This document shows positions 16,497 through 24,312 of a stretch of 64,000 bases of DNA, one piece after another. This stretch comes from Chitinophaga silvisoli. Its GTDB lineage: Bacteria; Bacteroidota; Bacteroidia; Chitinophagales; Chitinophagaceae. Both the position numbers and the translations under genes were made by a program. The stretch is taken from positions 57,705-121,704 of the forward strand of contig NZ_QTJV01000019.1 in NCBI RefSeq assembly GCF_003412465.1. The letters run 5' to 3'. Numbering within the stretch: the stretch's first letter is position 1; every line of letters begins with the position of its first letter. The notes under the pieces are model-generated. The model saw nothing but the letters and a program-made list of their open reading frames with translations. It was not told the DNA's origin and made no database searches.

Positions 16497-17054
16497 TCAC
16501 ACCAGGCGGCTCAGGGTTTCTCTGGATACACCCAGGTAGGCAGCCAGCAGACTTTTAGGCACCCGCTGTAGTAAAGAGGGATATTGTTTGAGTAACTGCT
16601 CATAACGTTCTTTTGCATTGGAGGTGAGCAGGGAGAGAATACGGCGCTGTGCTGCCAGGAAACCGAAGTTGGTTTTCTGTAAGAAGAAGTGCTCTATTTT
16701 GGGGAATTCTTCACAGAGCTTTTTATAGTTTTCAAAGGAGAAGCAATAGACTTCTGTGTCTTCTATACACTGCAGGGACATGGTGGCTATTGATTGTGTA
16801 TAGAATGCATAGTAATCACTCTCCCACCAGTCTTCCATCGCGAAGGAGACGATATGATCCTTGCCGTTATCGTCGTTGTATACGAGTTTTAGTAACCCGG
16901 AAATGACCAGGTAGCAGTGTTTCACTTCATCGCCTTCCTGTACAAGGTACTGGTGTTTCTTATACTTCCGGGTGCTGAAGTGAGTGGCTACAAATGCAAA
17001 TTCTTCATCTGTAAGCGGGAGTATTTTTTCTATGTGCTTGCGGAGGAATTGCAT
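16497..17054 (-). CDS. Crp/Fnr-family regulator
   Basis: This 185-residue protein has an N-terminal cyclic-nucleotide-binding fold (about 25-115: YLVQEGDEVKHCYLVISGLLKLVY, then EDWWESDYYAF) and a short C-terminal HTH with LLAAYLGVSRETLSRL. The stop comes right after the recognition helix, about 5-10 residues earlier than in relatives. The WWxxxYYxF motif is typical of a Bacteroidota subgroup that likely does not bind cAMP through the classical Arg/Ser pair. It lies upstream of the RidA-like gene on the same strand. Confidence 0.87.
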   Translation of the reverse strand: MQFLRKHIEKILPLTDEEFAFVATHFSTRKYKKHQYLVQEGDEVKHCYLVISGLLKLVYNDDNGKDHIVSFAMEDWWESDYYAFYTQSIATMSLQCIEDTEVYCFSFENYKKLCEEFPKIEHFFLQKTNFGFLAAQRRILSLLTSNAKERYEQLLKQYPSLLQRVPKSLLAAYLGVSRETLSRLV

Positions 17055-17200
17055 TTTAAAAAGTCAGTTCTCCTGTGAATGGATTGAGCGTATCAGAGGA
17101 AGAACGATCCGGCATGTCCTGCTGATCAGTGACAAGATAAGTCCTGCGGCCATCCGTATCGTTCTTGCTTTTAAAATAATAACGCTGTAAAGATAGTCAA

Positions 17201-18025
17201 TCACAGTTTATTTAAAATCCCTTCCAGGTCCTTTTCTCCTTCTCTGGTCTGCACACCGGCTGCCAGGGCAACTTTAGCTCTTGCCACTGTAGCTGGTCTT
17301 GCGAAGAGGCCCATGCACAGCTGGTTTTCTAAGGTTAGTCCTTCATAGAGATCTCCGCTGGCAGCATCGATGGCTTTTACGGCATAGTCAGCTACATCTT
17401 CAGGGAGCTTAGCGATGCGGGTAGCGAGGGCGTTGACATAATTATAAAGATCTGCCTGTGGCAATGCACGGTTTACGAGACCATATTTCTCTGCCATTAC
17501 TCCATCTAACAATTCTCCACCTACTATGACTTCCATTGTTCTTGCTCTGCCAATTAACCTGGTCAGGTATTGGGTACCGCCGCCTCCAGGTATAATTCCC
17601 ATCAGGGTTTCTGGTTGTCCAAAACGGGCTTTTTCGAGTGATGCAAAGCGCATATCGCAGGCAAGGGCAAGTTCGGCACCACCGCCGCGTACAAAGCCGT
17701 CAATAACTGCGATGGTGACCTGGGACAGCTGACGGATCTGTTCATGGAGGTGCTGCATAGGATTGATAGGAGCCTGCAGCATTTCAGGACTAGCCAGGCT
17801 GGCAAAAGAAGTGGGATCCACGATGTAATTCGTGTCGCCATGGGCGATAAAGAAGTCGGGATCTGCACTTTGAAATACGATGACCTTTACAGTTTTGTCT
17901 TCCTGCATGGAAGCTACAAATTGCCCGAGCGAGATCATTAGTGATGCATCCAGCACATTGAGCGGGGGATTATTGATCGAGGCAAAAGCTACTCCATTTC
18001 TGATGTCTACATTGAGTTTGTCCAT
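17201..18025 (-). CDS. Enoyl-CoA hydratase/isomerase family protein
   Basis: This 274-residue crotonase-fold enzyme keeps the CoA/oxyanion loop GFVRGGGAELALACDMRFAS (about 110-130) with the first catalytic Glu in AELALACD. A second Glu is in FGQPETLMGIIPGGGGTQYLTRLIG. Both Glu residues being present fits hydratase activity (fatty-acid beta-oxidation or a related pathway). The N-terminal HGDTNYIV replaces the usual AFxAGADL, which shapes the acyl pocket. It diverges from a Crp/Fnr regulator across a palindrome-rich gap and is likely its target. Confidence 0.88.
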   Translation of the reverse strand: MDKLNVDIRNGVAFASINNPPLNVLDASLMISLGQFVASMQEDKTVKVIVFQSADPDFFIAHGDTNYIVDPTSFASLASPEMLQAPINPMQHLHEQIRQLSQVTIAVIDGFVRGGGAELALACDMRFASLEKARFGQPETLMGIIPGGGGTQYLTRLIGRARTMEVIVGGELLDGVMAEKYGLVNRALPQADLYNYVNALATRIAKLPEDVADYAVKAIDAASGDLYEGLTLENQLCMGLFARPATVARAKVALAAGVQTREGEKDLEGILNKL

Positions 18026-18032
18026 GATTGAT

Positions 18033-18067
18033 TAATTTTGCAATGCAAAGGTCTTCCCCCGGGGAAG
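18033..18067. promoter_or_regulatory. Divergent promoter region with two palindromes
   Basis: The gap between the hydratase and Crp/Fnr genes holds the -7 element TAATTTTG (18033-18040, plus strand). It also holds a dyad TTTGCA-A-TGCAAA (18037-18049) overlapping that element, and the 15-bp palindrome CTTCCCCCGGGGAAG (18053-18067). The dyads are candidate regulator sites; which protein binds is inferred only. Confidence 0.45.
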
Positions 18068-18077
18068 GGAAAAAAAA

Positions 18078-18087
18078 GTCATTTGAC
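18078..18087 (+). promoter_or_regulatory. GTCATTTGAC motif, shared by two Crp/Fnr genes
   Basis: GTCATTTGAC (a GTCA/TGAC dyad) lies 19 bp before the Crp/Fnr start at 18107. The same 10 bp in the same orientation lie 22 bp before the Crp/Fnr start at 57053. This conservation suggests an autoregulatory site, or a -33 region containing TTTGAC. Confidence 0.45.
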
Positions 18088-18106
18088 GCAAAATTTTTCT
18101 GATAAG

Positions 18107-18688
18107 ATGTTTAGTGCGCTGGCGGCATATTTTACAGATAAGATACATTTGACTCAGCAGGAGCTGGAGTTGATAGAGATGCATTGTCATCCCAGGAAGC
18201 TGAAGAAAAAGGAATTTTTGTTGGTGGAAGGGGAAGTGTGCAGGTTTAGTGCATTCGTGGTAAGTGGTTGTCTGCGCTCTTATAGGTTGGATGAGGCGGG
18301 GAATGAACATACTTTTAAATTCGTGATTAAGGATTGGTGGATTGTAGACAATGAGAGTTATAGTAATGGTACGCCTGCGCAGTTTAATATACAGGCTTTA
18401 GAGGATAGTGAGTTAATGATCGTGTCGAAGGAGTCTTTTTATTTTATGCTGGAACAGATGCCGCAATTGAAGATGCTGGTAGACAGGTTGCAGCAGAATA
18501 GTTATAATGCCAGCCAGCAGCGGATTTATAAACAGATCAGTGCTTCGCCGGAGGCCCGGTACCAGGCATTTGTAGATACCTATCCGGATATATTTAACCG
18601 GGTGCCATTGCATATGGTGGCTTCTTACCTGGGCATGTCGAGGGAGACGCTGACACGGATCAGGAGTCATTTTGCAAAGAGTAAGTGA
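18107..18688 (+). CDS. Crp/Fnr-family regulator
   Basis: This 193-residue regulator has a cNMP-binding-like beta-barrel (about 25-110: FLLVEGEVCRFSAFVVSGCLRSY, then IKDWWIVDNESY) and a C-terminal HTH with MVASYLGMSRETLTRIRSHF. I start at the ATG at 18107; a TTG reading adds 23 residues with no family match. It diverges from the enoyl-CoA hydratase. It is close in plan to the regulator at 56469 (both share PxxxNRVPLHMxASYLGxSRETLxRIR). Ligand unknown. Confidence 0.88.
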   Translation: MFSALAAYFTDKIHLTQQELELIEMHCHPRKLKKKEFLLVEGEVCRFSAFVVSGCLRSYRLDEAGNEHTFKFVIKDWWIVDNESYSNGTPAQFNIQALEDSELMIVSKESFYFMLEQMPQLKMLVDRLQQNSYNASQQRIYKQISASPEARYQAFVDTYPDIFNRVPLHMVASYLGMSRETLTRIRSHFAKSK

Positions 18689-18726
18689 GGGTTTGAATAT
18701 CTTAATGATTGGTTTGATTGTCATTA

Positions 18727-18755
18727 TTTGAATGAGGGATTTCAGCGGAGCTTTG
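18727..18755 (+). promoter_or_regulatory. Promoter of the esterase-like hydrolase gene
   Basis: TTTG (18727-18730), 17 bp, then GAGCTTTG (18748-18755) match the -33/-7 Bacteroidota pattern, with the TA of TAnnTTTG replaced by GA. The ATG follows 16 bp later. Confidence 0.45.
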
Positions 18756-18771
18756 TATAAAAATAAAGCTC

Positions 18772-19653
18772 ATGGAACAAGTTATTTCAGTAAGTCCTGT
18801 CGTGCTCCCTGCACCGGGGCGTGGTTTAGATCTGCAAGTCCGGATTTCGGCACCAATCAGGGGAGAGCAGCTTCCCGTCATTTTATTCGCACATGGTTAT
18901 GGTAATTCATTAGATGGTTATGCCCCGCTTGTGAACTATTGGGCAGCCCGTGGTTTTGTCGTGATACAACCCAGTTTTCTCGATTCCAAAAGAATAGGTT
19001 TAAGCCCTGATGATCCCAGAACGCCGGAGATCTGGAAGATTCGTGTGGCGGATATGAAGCTGGTACTGGATCATTTACAGGATATAATCAATGTCGTACC
19101 GGGATTGCCCGAACGTGTTGATACCAGTCGTATTGCGGCGGTAGGGCATTCATTTGGTGCGCAGACAACCGGAATGTTATTAGGCATGCGTGTGATTGGT
19201 GAAGAGCTGGATATGTCTGATTCACGGATCCAGGTGGGTATCCTGCTTACCGCCGGTGGTAATGGTGGCAAGGATTTGAGTGCGTTTGCAGCGGCTCATT
19301 ATCCATTTATGAATCCTGATTTCAGTGGTATGAAAAAGCCGGTACTGGTAGTGGCAGGTGATAAAGATATTTCACCACTTACTGTGCGGGGATGGGATTG
19401 GTTTACGGACCCTTATACGATGAGTCCCGGGCCTAAATCACTGCTTACACTGTATGGTGGCGAACATCTACTGGGAGGGATTTCCGGCTACCTGGTGACA
19501 GAGACTACTGATGAAAATCCTGAAAGAGTGGCGGCGGTACAGCAATTGACATGGGCTTATCTGCGGAGTGCATTTTATCCGGAAGATACTGCCTGGCAGG
19601 ATGCAGGAAAGGGTTTGACGCAAGGGAAGATTGAAAATAAAGGAGGTCTGTAA
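18772..19653 (+). CDS. Alpha/beta hydrolase, chlorophyllase/PAF-acetylhydrolase-like
   Basis: This 293-residue Ser hydrolase has the oxyanion region LFAHGYGNSLDGY (about 39-51), nucleophile elbow GHSFGAQ (about 125-131, Ser nucleophile), the Asp loop VVAGDKDISPL and the His in YGGEHLLGGI. The sequence resembles the platelet-activating-factor acetylhydrolase/chlorophyllase group. No signal peptide is visible, so it is cytosolic. The gene lies 83 bp after the Crp/Fnr gene with its own promoter, and its stop codon is inside a terminator hairpin. Substrate unknown. Confidence 0.82.
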   Translation: MEQVISVSPVVLPAPGRGLDLQVRISAPIRGEQLPVILFAHGYGNSLDGYAPLVNYWAARGFVVIQPSFLDSKRIGLSPDDPRTPEIWKIRVADMKLVLDHLQDIINVVPGLPERVDTSRIAAVGHSFGAQTTGMLLGMRVIGEELDMSDSRIQVGILLTAGGNGGKDLSAFAAAHYPFMNPDFSGMKKPVLVVAGDKDISPLTVRGWDWFTDPYTMSPGPKSLLTLYGGEHLLGGISGYLVTETTDENPERVAAVQQLTWAYLRSAFYPEDTAWQDAGKGLTQGKIENKGGL

Positions 19654-19664
19654 TGATCTCCTTT
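19639..19664 (+). terminator. Intrinsic terminator overlapping a stop codon
   Basis: AAAGGAGGTC pairs with GATCTCCTTT (one G-T pair) around the loop TGTAAT, which contains the TAA stop of the preceding hydrolase. A short T-rich stretch follows. Confidence 0.6.
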
Positions 19665-19757
19665 ATATGTAGAATATGAAAAATACCTGATTTTTATTAT
19701 TCCCTCTTATGTCATAATGGCGATGCTTTGAACTGGAGAGAAAGTGATACCATTCAT

Positions 19758-21425
19758 TTATTCATAAGTAATCCTGATCAGGGATACTGCCTGTCCTGGT
19801 AAATTCACTTTCAATTTATACACACCATTTGTAATTTTAATTTTCTCTGGAGCATTCAGCATGGCTAATTGTCCTGCCTTTTCCAGAGTGACATATTGAG
19901 CGGGTGTAGGTGCCGCAGGTGATCCCATTTTCTTCCAGACTTCATAGGAATTACTATGCTCCTGATCGATACGGTAGTGATATAATACCGCTTTCTTAGC
20001 CGGAATATTTTGAATAGTCAGATCTACTGTTGATGTTCCGGTGCTGATATCATCATCATGGTAATTCCAGAGCAACAAAGAAAAGTCTTTTGAAGATGCA
20101 GCTGCCAGGGCATTTACATCTGTACGTTCTCCTCTCACACCATTAGCCATGATGGTCTGCGCATCATAAGCCAGGTCGCCGCTTATGCGGAGTCTTTGTC
20201 CACTCATCATTCCCATCATTCTAAACACATTTAATACAGGTTTATCCACACCATTCGTAGCCAGTTCCCTGAAGCCATAAAACCATGGCTGGTTTTCAAA
20301 CTCAAAAGACCAGTTCACCGCACCGATAATATTGGTACCATAAGCGTCATTTAATTCAATAATGCGTGCAATAGATGCTGCGGTATAACTGGAGTACATG
20401 GTTCCGTTTCTATACGCATTCTGCGGATCCGTTTTCATACCGCAGGCAGCGCATCCTTCCGGATCTGATTCCCCAATGATAATAGGAATATTTTTCAGTT
20501 CAGGAAAAGAAGAGATGATTTTCAGGTGCCGGTTTACATCTTTCAATTGGTTGTTCATACCCATCCGCACCCTGTTCTCTGTAAATACAGGTGCTCCTTT
20601 GGCATGAAAGGCGAGGAAGTCTATAGGTGCGCCTATTTGTCCGGTGGCTTCGTTTTTTTCTTTCAGGCAATGGGTGATAAATCTGCGCATAAACTCTCCT
20701 GCCCCACCTGTGGCATGTGGACCTCCTATCCTGGCTGAAGGCAGGGCTCTCCTGACTCCTGCGGCTGCATAGTCATACATTTTACAATAGGTCGTGATCT
20801 TATCATCTACCATCAGGTAATAACCATCTGCCTCATTCCACAGTTCCCAGTACCAGCTTTCCACTTCTGCTTTTCCATAGCGCGCTACGCAATGTTTTAC
20901 CCATTGATAGATCAGTTCTTCCCATTTATTGTAATCTTTGGGAGGATAGGCCCAGCCTGTACAAATTTCTTTGTAGTCATGTCCGGGTTGCCAGTAGTGC
21001 CTGTAGGGAGTAGGATGTGTGGATAGGGCTTCCGGCATGAAACCAATTTGTGCCAGTGGTTTCATTTTCCGGGTGATATAGGTATCGAAGATGGAGTCTA
21101 CGATCCGCCAGTTATATACGGGATTTCCATTGGCATCTTCAGTATACATATTGGTGGAGCCCCATTTCAGGGCAGCTTCGCCATCGCCTGTATTCATCAG
21201 GTTATGGGTCCGTACGTATACCGGAACAGGGCTAAGGGCTGCCAGTTCAGAAAGTAATTTCCTGCCGTCTTTCATATAGGTATAATTGGGCTCATCGTAG
21301 CCAAACCAGGCCCAGATGGGTTTGAGGGGACCTTTTTCCTGTTTGAGGTCTACCTGAATGGCTGTCTGGCCAAGGCAGGCAATGGCATATAGGCAACAAA
21401 TCGTTAGCAGTGAGCTGAATTTCAT
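19758..21425 (-). CDS. Secreted glycoside hydrolase, GH39-like
   Basis: This 555-residue exported enzyme starts at the ATG at 21425 (signal peptide ending IACLGQ); the longer reading has no signal-like start. The barrel shows the clan A pattern: acid/base Glu in WYWELWNEADGY (about 197-208) and nucleophile Glu in IPIIIGESDPEG. GAVNWSFEFE and a C-terminal beta-domain follow. This fits GH39 (beta-xylosidase/alpha-iduronidase type), and a related family cannot be excluded. It stands alone, convergent with the upstream hydrolase, in a stretch that also has GH29. Confidence 0.75.
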   Translation of the reverse strand: MKFSSLLTICCLYAIACLGQTAIQVDLKQEKGPLKPIWAWFGYDEPNYTYMKDGRKLLSELAALSPVPVYVRTHNLMNTGDGEAALKWGSTNMYTEDANGNPVYNWRIVDSIFDTYITRKMKPLAQIGFMPEALSTHPTPYRHYWQPGHDYKEICTGWAYPPKDYNKWEELIYQWVKHCVARYGKAEVESWYWELWNEADGYYLMVDDKITTYCKMYDYAAAGVRRALPSARIGGPHATGGAGEFMRRFITHCLKEKNEATGQIGAPIDFLAFHAKGAPVFTENRVRMGMNNQLKDVNRHLKIISSFPELKNIPIIIGESDPEGCAACGMKTDPQNAYRNGTMYSSYTAASIARIIELNDAYGTNIIGAVNWSFEFENQPWFYGFRELATNGVDKPVLNVFRMMGMMSGQRLRISGDLAYDAQTIMANGVRGERTDVNALAAASSKDFSLLLWNYHDDDISTGTSTVDLTIQNIPAKKAVLYHYRIDQEHSNSYEVWKKMGSPAAPTPAQYVTLEKAGQLAMLNAPEKIKITNGVYKLKVNLPGQAVSLIRITYE

Positions 21426-21518
21426 TGAACGTGGGTGGCGATCCGTTTTTTGGTAGCTGAGCACGGATACCATAACCAAGATACACAAACTGCCAATTTA
21501 ATCAATGGGTATAATTCG

Positions 21519-21629
21519 CTACCTTTTATTAGTATCCTTCAAGGTTTGTGGACCGCAAGGTTTTGTAAGTATTTCTCCTGGTCCTGTTACTCCTGGAGTG
21601 ATAAGACCCTTTACCTGGAAGACCTGCAT
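21519..21629 (-). CDS. Possible 36-residue small protein downstream of AraC
   Basis: An ATG-started frame of 36 codons begins 30 bp after the AraC stop on the same strand. It is rich in Gly, Pro, Thr and Lys, with one Cys (GVTGPGEILTKPCGPQTL). No signal peptide or known family. It could be a real small protein, a decayed gene end or chance. A second 33-codon frame follows another AraC gene at 25589-25690. Confidence 0.25.
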   Translation of the reverse strand: MQVFQVKGLITPGVTGPGEILTKPCGPQTLKDTNKR

Positions 21630-21659
21630 CTGCGTGTTTCTTTTAAAAAGCAGGATCAG

Positions 21660-22559
21660 CTACAAATTAATAGATTGTCTGAACTCCAATGGCCTTTGCT
21701 GTGTCTTTGCTTTAAAGAATTTACTAAACGACTGTGAATGTTCAAAGCCCAGCTCATAAGCAATTTCACTTACAGACAATGTTGTTGTAGACAATTTCTC
21801 TTTCGCTTTCTCTATCACTTTTTCATGTATATGCTGTTGTGCTGTCAAGCCTGTCAACTGTTTCAGCATATCGCTGAAATATTTGGCTGACAGGTGCAAC
21901 TGGTCTGCAAAGTAGCTCACCGCCGGCAGGCCTGCATGTGTACTTTTATTAGCAAAGAAATCTTCCAGCAGGGTTTCAAAAGCAGCAAGCAGGTTATTGT
22001 TTAATGGTTTGCGGGTTATAAACTGCCTGTCATAAAATCGATTACTATAAGTTAATAACAGGTCTAACTGTGCAATCAATACATCCTGGCTGAATTTATC
22101 GATAGGCCTGTTAATTTCCTGTTGGATTTTCCTGAATAATTCTTCTACATCCTTTTCTTCATCTGCTGATAAAATGAGTGCCTCATTTACTTCATAATGA
22201 AAGAAATCATATTGCCTGATCTTCTTTGCCAGTTCGGTGCCCTGTAGTAAGTCAGGGTGCACCATCAGGCACCATCCTTCCTTAGGCAGGGCAAAGTTCT
22301 TATTCACACCCAGTACCTGGTTGGGTGCTGTGAATCCCATCACTCCTTCATCAAAGTCATAATTCGTCTGGCCGTATTGTGACTTGCAATCGCAATTGTA
22401 TTTGATCGTTATTACATAATAGCTGAGGGTAAAGCGCAGGTTTTCATCCACCTCTATTTTCGGCATTTCATGAAACTGGTACACCCCGATCAATGGATGC
22501 TTTGGCTTGCCCAGGTTGCAGGCAGCGTAGTATTGTGAAATGCTTTTGATGTGTAACAT
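21660..22559 (-). CDS. AraC-family transcriptional regulator
   Basis: This 299-residue protein has an N-terminal sensing domain (about 1-180, cupin-like, with GVYQFHEMPKIEV and several Cys) and a C-terminal double HTH (about 200-299). The two helices are seen in YFADQLHLSAKYFSDMLKQLTGLTAQQHIHEKVIEKAKEKL and LSVSEIAYELGFEHSQSFSKFFKAKTQQRPLEFR. It begins 2 bp after the stop of the SDR gene, so the two form one operon. It probably controls the operon through direct repeats at 23386-23423. Confidence 0.9.
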   Translation of the reverse strand: MLHIKSISQYYAACNLGKPKHPLIGVYQFHEMPKIEVDENLRFTLSYYVITIKYNCDCKSQYGQTNYDFDEGVMGFTAPNQVLGVNKNFALPKEGWCLMVHPDLLQGTELAKKIRQYDFFHYEVNEALILSADEEKDVEELFRKIQQEINRPIDKFSQDVLIAQLDLLLTYSNRFYDRQFITRKPLNNNLLAAFETLLEDFFANKSTHAGLPAVSYFADQLHLSAKYFSDMLKQLTGLTAQQHIHEKVIEKAKEKLSTTTLSVSEIAYELGFEHSQSFSKFFKAKTQQRPLEFRQSINL

Positions 22560-22561
22560 AC

Positions 22562-23362
22562 CTACTTTATCTCTAAGTTCAGATTTTTTCGCATCATATT
22601 CCCATACATTTTTATGCCTGCTTTTACAGGGATGAAGTTCACTAACACTTTCACCACCTTATTTTGGAAACCGCTGATGGTCAGCATGGATTTCTTGCGT
22701 ATTCCTTTCATGGCAGCGGCTACCACCTGTTCGGGTGTTTCCATTTTTTTGGTAGAAAAACTGCTTTTCCGGTCACTGCCTATCTTCGCAGCATCAAAGA
22801 AACCTGTTTCAGTAGCCCCGGGACATAGCAGCATCGCGTGAACATTGTAGAGTCTGTTTTCTTCCCACAGGGCTTCTGTAAAGTACATGACGAAACCTTT
22901 GGTGGCGGCATATACATTCATATATGGGATACCGTTAAAACCTGCCATTGAGCCTACATTGATAATGGTACCGCTTTTACGGGCACGCATGGCGGGCAGG
23001 AACTGATATGTGAGGGCGACCATTGCGTCCATATTCAGGTGCATCATGTTGCGGTATTCGTCCATGGTGTACTCCAGCAGATCGCCACCACTGCCAATAC
23101 CGGCGTTGTTGATAAGCCAATCTACCTCCAGGTTTTTATCACGTACTTCATTGGCAATGCGTGCATCACTGCCTGCCTGTGCCAGGTCGATGGGCAGGTA
23201 CTGTACGGTGACCTTGTATTGCTGGCTCAGTTGTTCACTGAGGGATTTCAGTTTATGAGCGGACCTTGCTATAAGGAATAAATTATGTCCTTCTTTGGCC
23301 AGTCGCCGGGCGAATGCTTCGCCGATGCCGCCTGAGGCACCTGTGATGAGTGTAACTTTCAT
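22562..23362 (-). CDS. Short-chain dehydrogenase/reductase
   Basis: This 266-residue classical SDR has the NAD(P)-binding motif TGASGGIGEAFA (7-18), the NNAG motif in LINNAGIGSGG (about 86-96), Ser in NVGSMAGF and the active-site YAATKG (Tyr and Lys). The C-terminal region, KKMETPEQVVAAAMKGIRKKSMLTISGFQNKVVKVLVNF, resembles DltE/YqjQ-type reductases of unknown substrate. It heads an operon with the AraC gene. The -7 element CACCTTTG ends 4 bp before the ATG, suggesting a leaderless mRNA. Confidence 0.9.
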   Translation of the reverse strand: MKVTLITGASGGIGEAFARRLAKEGHNLFLIARSAHKLKSLSEQLSQQYKVTVQYLPIDLAQAGSDARIANEVRDKNLEVDWLINNAGIGSGGDLLEYTMDEYRNMMHLNMDAMVALTYQFLPAMRARKSGTIINVGSMAGFNGIPYMNVYAATKGFVMYFTEALWEENRLYNVHAMLLCPGATETGFFDAAKIGSDRKSSFSTKKMETPEQVVAAAMKGIRKKSMLTISGFQNKVVKVLVNFIPVKAGIKMYGNMMRKNLNLEIK

Positions 23363-23385
23363 GACACAAAGGTGGGGGATCGGCA

Positions 23386-23423
23386 GGGGGAAAAAGTAGC
23401 CGAAAGGCGGGACTGTGTAGTCG
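23386..23423. promoter_or_regulatory. AraC-type 21-bp spaced direct repeats upstream of SDR-araC
   Basis: GGGGGAAAAAGTAGCCG (23386-23402) and GCGGGACTGTGTAGTCG (23407-23423) are related 17-mers exactly 21 bp apart, 24-61 bp before the SDR start. AraC proteins bind such spaced half-sites; the partner is likely the AraC of this operon. Function is inferred. Confidence 0.45.
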
Positions 23424-23491
23424 ATTTACTGCCTGTGTCTTAATAAATGGTAAAATGCAAATAGGAATTTTCATAGGGGTAACGAAGTCTC

Positions 23492-24142
23492 TTAAGATTT
23501 CAACTCGCTGATCACATCTTCGACGGTATCTTCTGCTTTCAGTTTATTCAGCAATGGACTTGGGGAGTCTGCAAAATAGCTTTTACCAACAGTGATACCC
23601 AGCATATCATCGAAATTGCTGGTGCCTACGCGTGACTGCATCACCTGCCTGGCCTTGTCCCTGGTAATGGTGACAGTTACTGCGGCTGCATTCAGGAGTA
23701 CGAGTTTTTGATTGTTGATAAATTCATCCATATCACTTGGTACGGAAGTAATAGTCACCGTTGAAACGTCTGTGCAGGCGAATGCTGCATAGGCATTGGA
23801 GACCAGGTATTGCATAGCTACTCTTTTCATCCTGTTTACATCCTGATTTTTGTCTTCCTGATGAGAGATCTGGATATGCAGGGGGGATTTGGAAATGAGT
23901 TTCAGTGTACCATCTTCAGTGGAGAAGTCATTCCGGTCTTCGACCATTTCCATGACTGATTCGTAATGTTTGTGTGTCAGCTCTGCTACAGTGGGTACAG
24001 AATCGACTGTAGTGCCTATGTCTTCTGTTAAAGCTACAGTGTCTACAAGATCAGCGTCATTTGTTTGCTTTGTAGCCGGAGCATCGCAGGAAGATAGGTA
24101 GAATGCTAAAGATAAGAATACCAGTTTGTTGGGGTGGTTCAT
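23492..24142 (-). CDS. Hypothetical lipoprotein
   Basis: This 216-residue protein starts at the ATG at 24142 and has a lipoprotein signal with LAFYLSSC (Cys at about 19). It has an acidic linker and then a mixed alpha/beta domain (about 60-216) with TVTITSVPSDMDEFI and VTVTITRDKARQVMQSRVG. The C-terminus has a negatively charged helix. It is likely anchored in a membrane facing the periplasm or the cell surface. No family recognised. It stands between the SDR-araC operon and GH29, which is transcribed the other way. Confidence 0.68.
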   Translation of the reverse strand: MNHPNKLVFLSLAFYLSSCDAPATKQTNDADLVDTVALTEDIGTTVDSVPTVAELTHKHYESVMEMVEDRNDFSTEDGTLKLISKSPLHIQISHQEDKNQDVNRMKRVAMQYLVSNAYAAFACTDVSTVTITSVPSDMDEFINNQKLVLLNAAAVTVTITRDKARQVMQSRVGTSNFDDMLGITVGKSYFADSPSPLLNKLKAEDTVEDVISELKS

Positions 24143-24312
24143 GCTCGAAATTTTTGTCTTTATTGCAGAGGGATAAAGAGGGTAACATTGAAAACGCAGG
24201 GGATTTTTCCCCTTTGTTGGCAGGAAATGCACGTTAGATAAAGCGGGACATTCAGGAAATGTATAGGATATCCCTGCAAAATTAGCTAAGTTTATAGAAA
24301 TTAGGATTCGTT

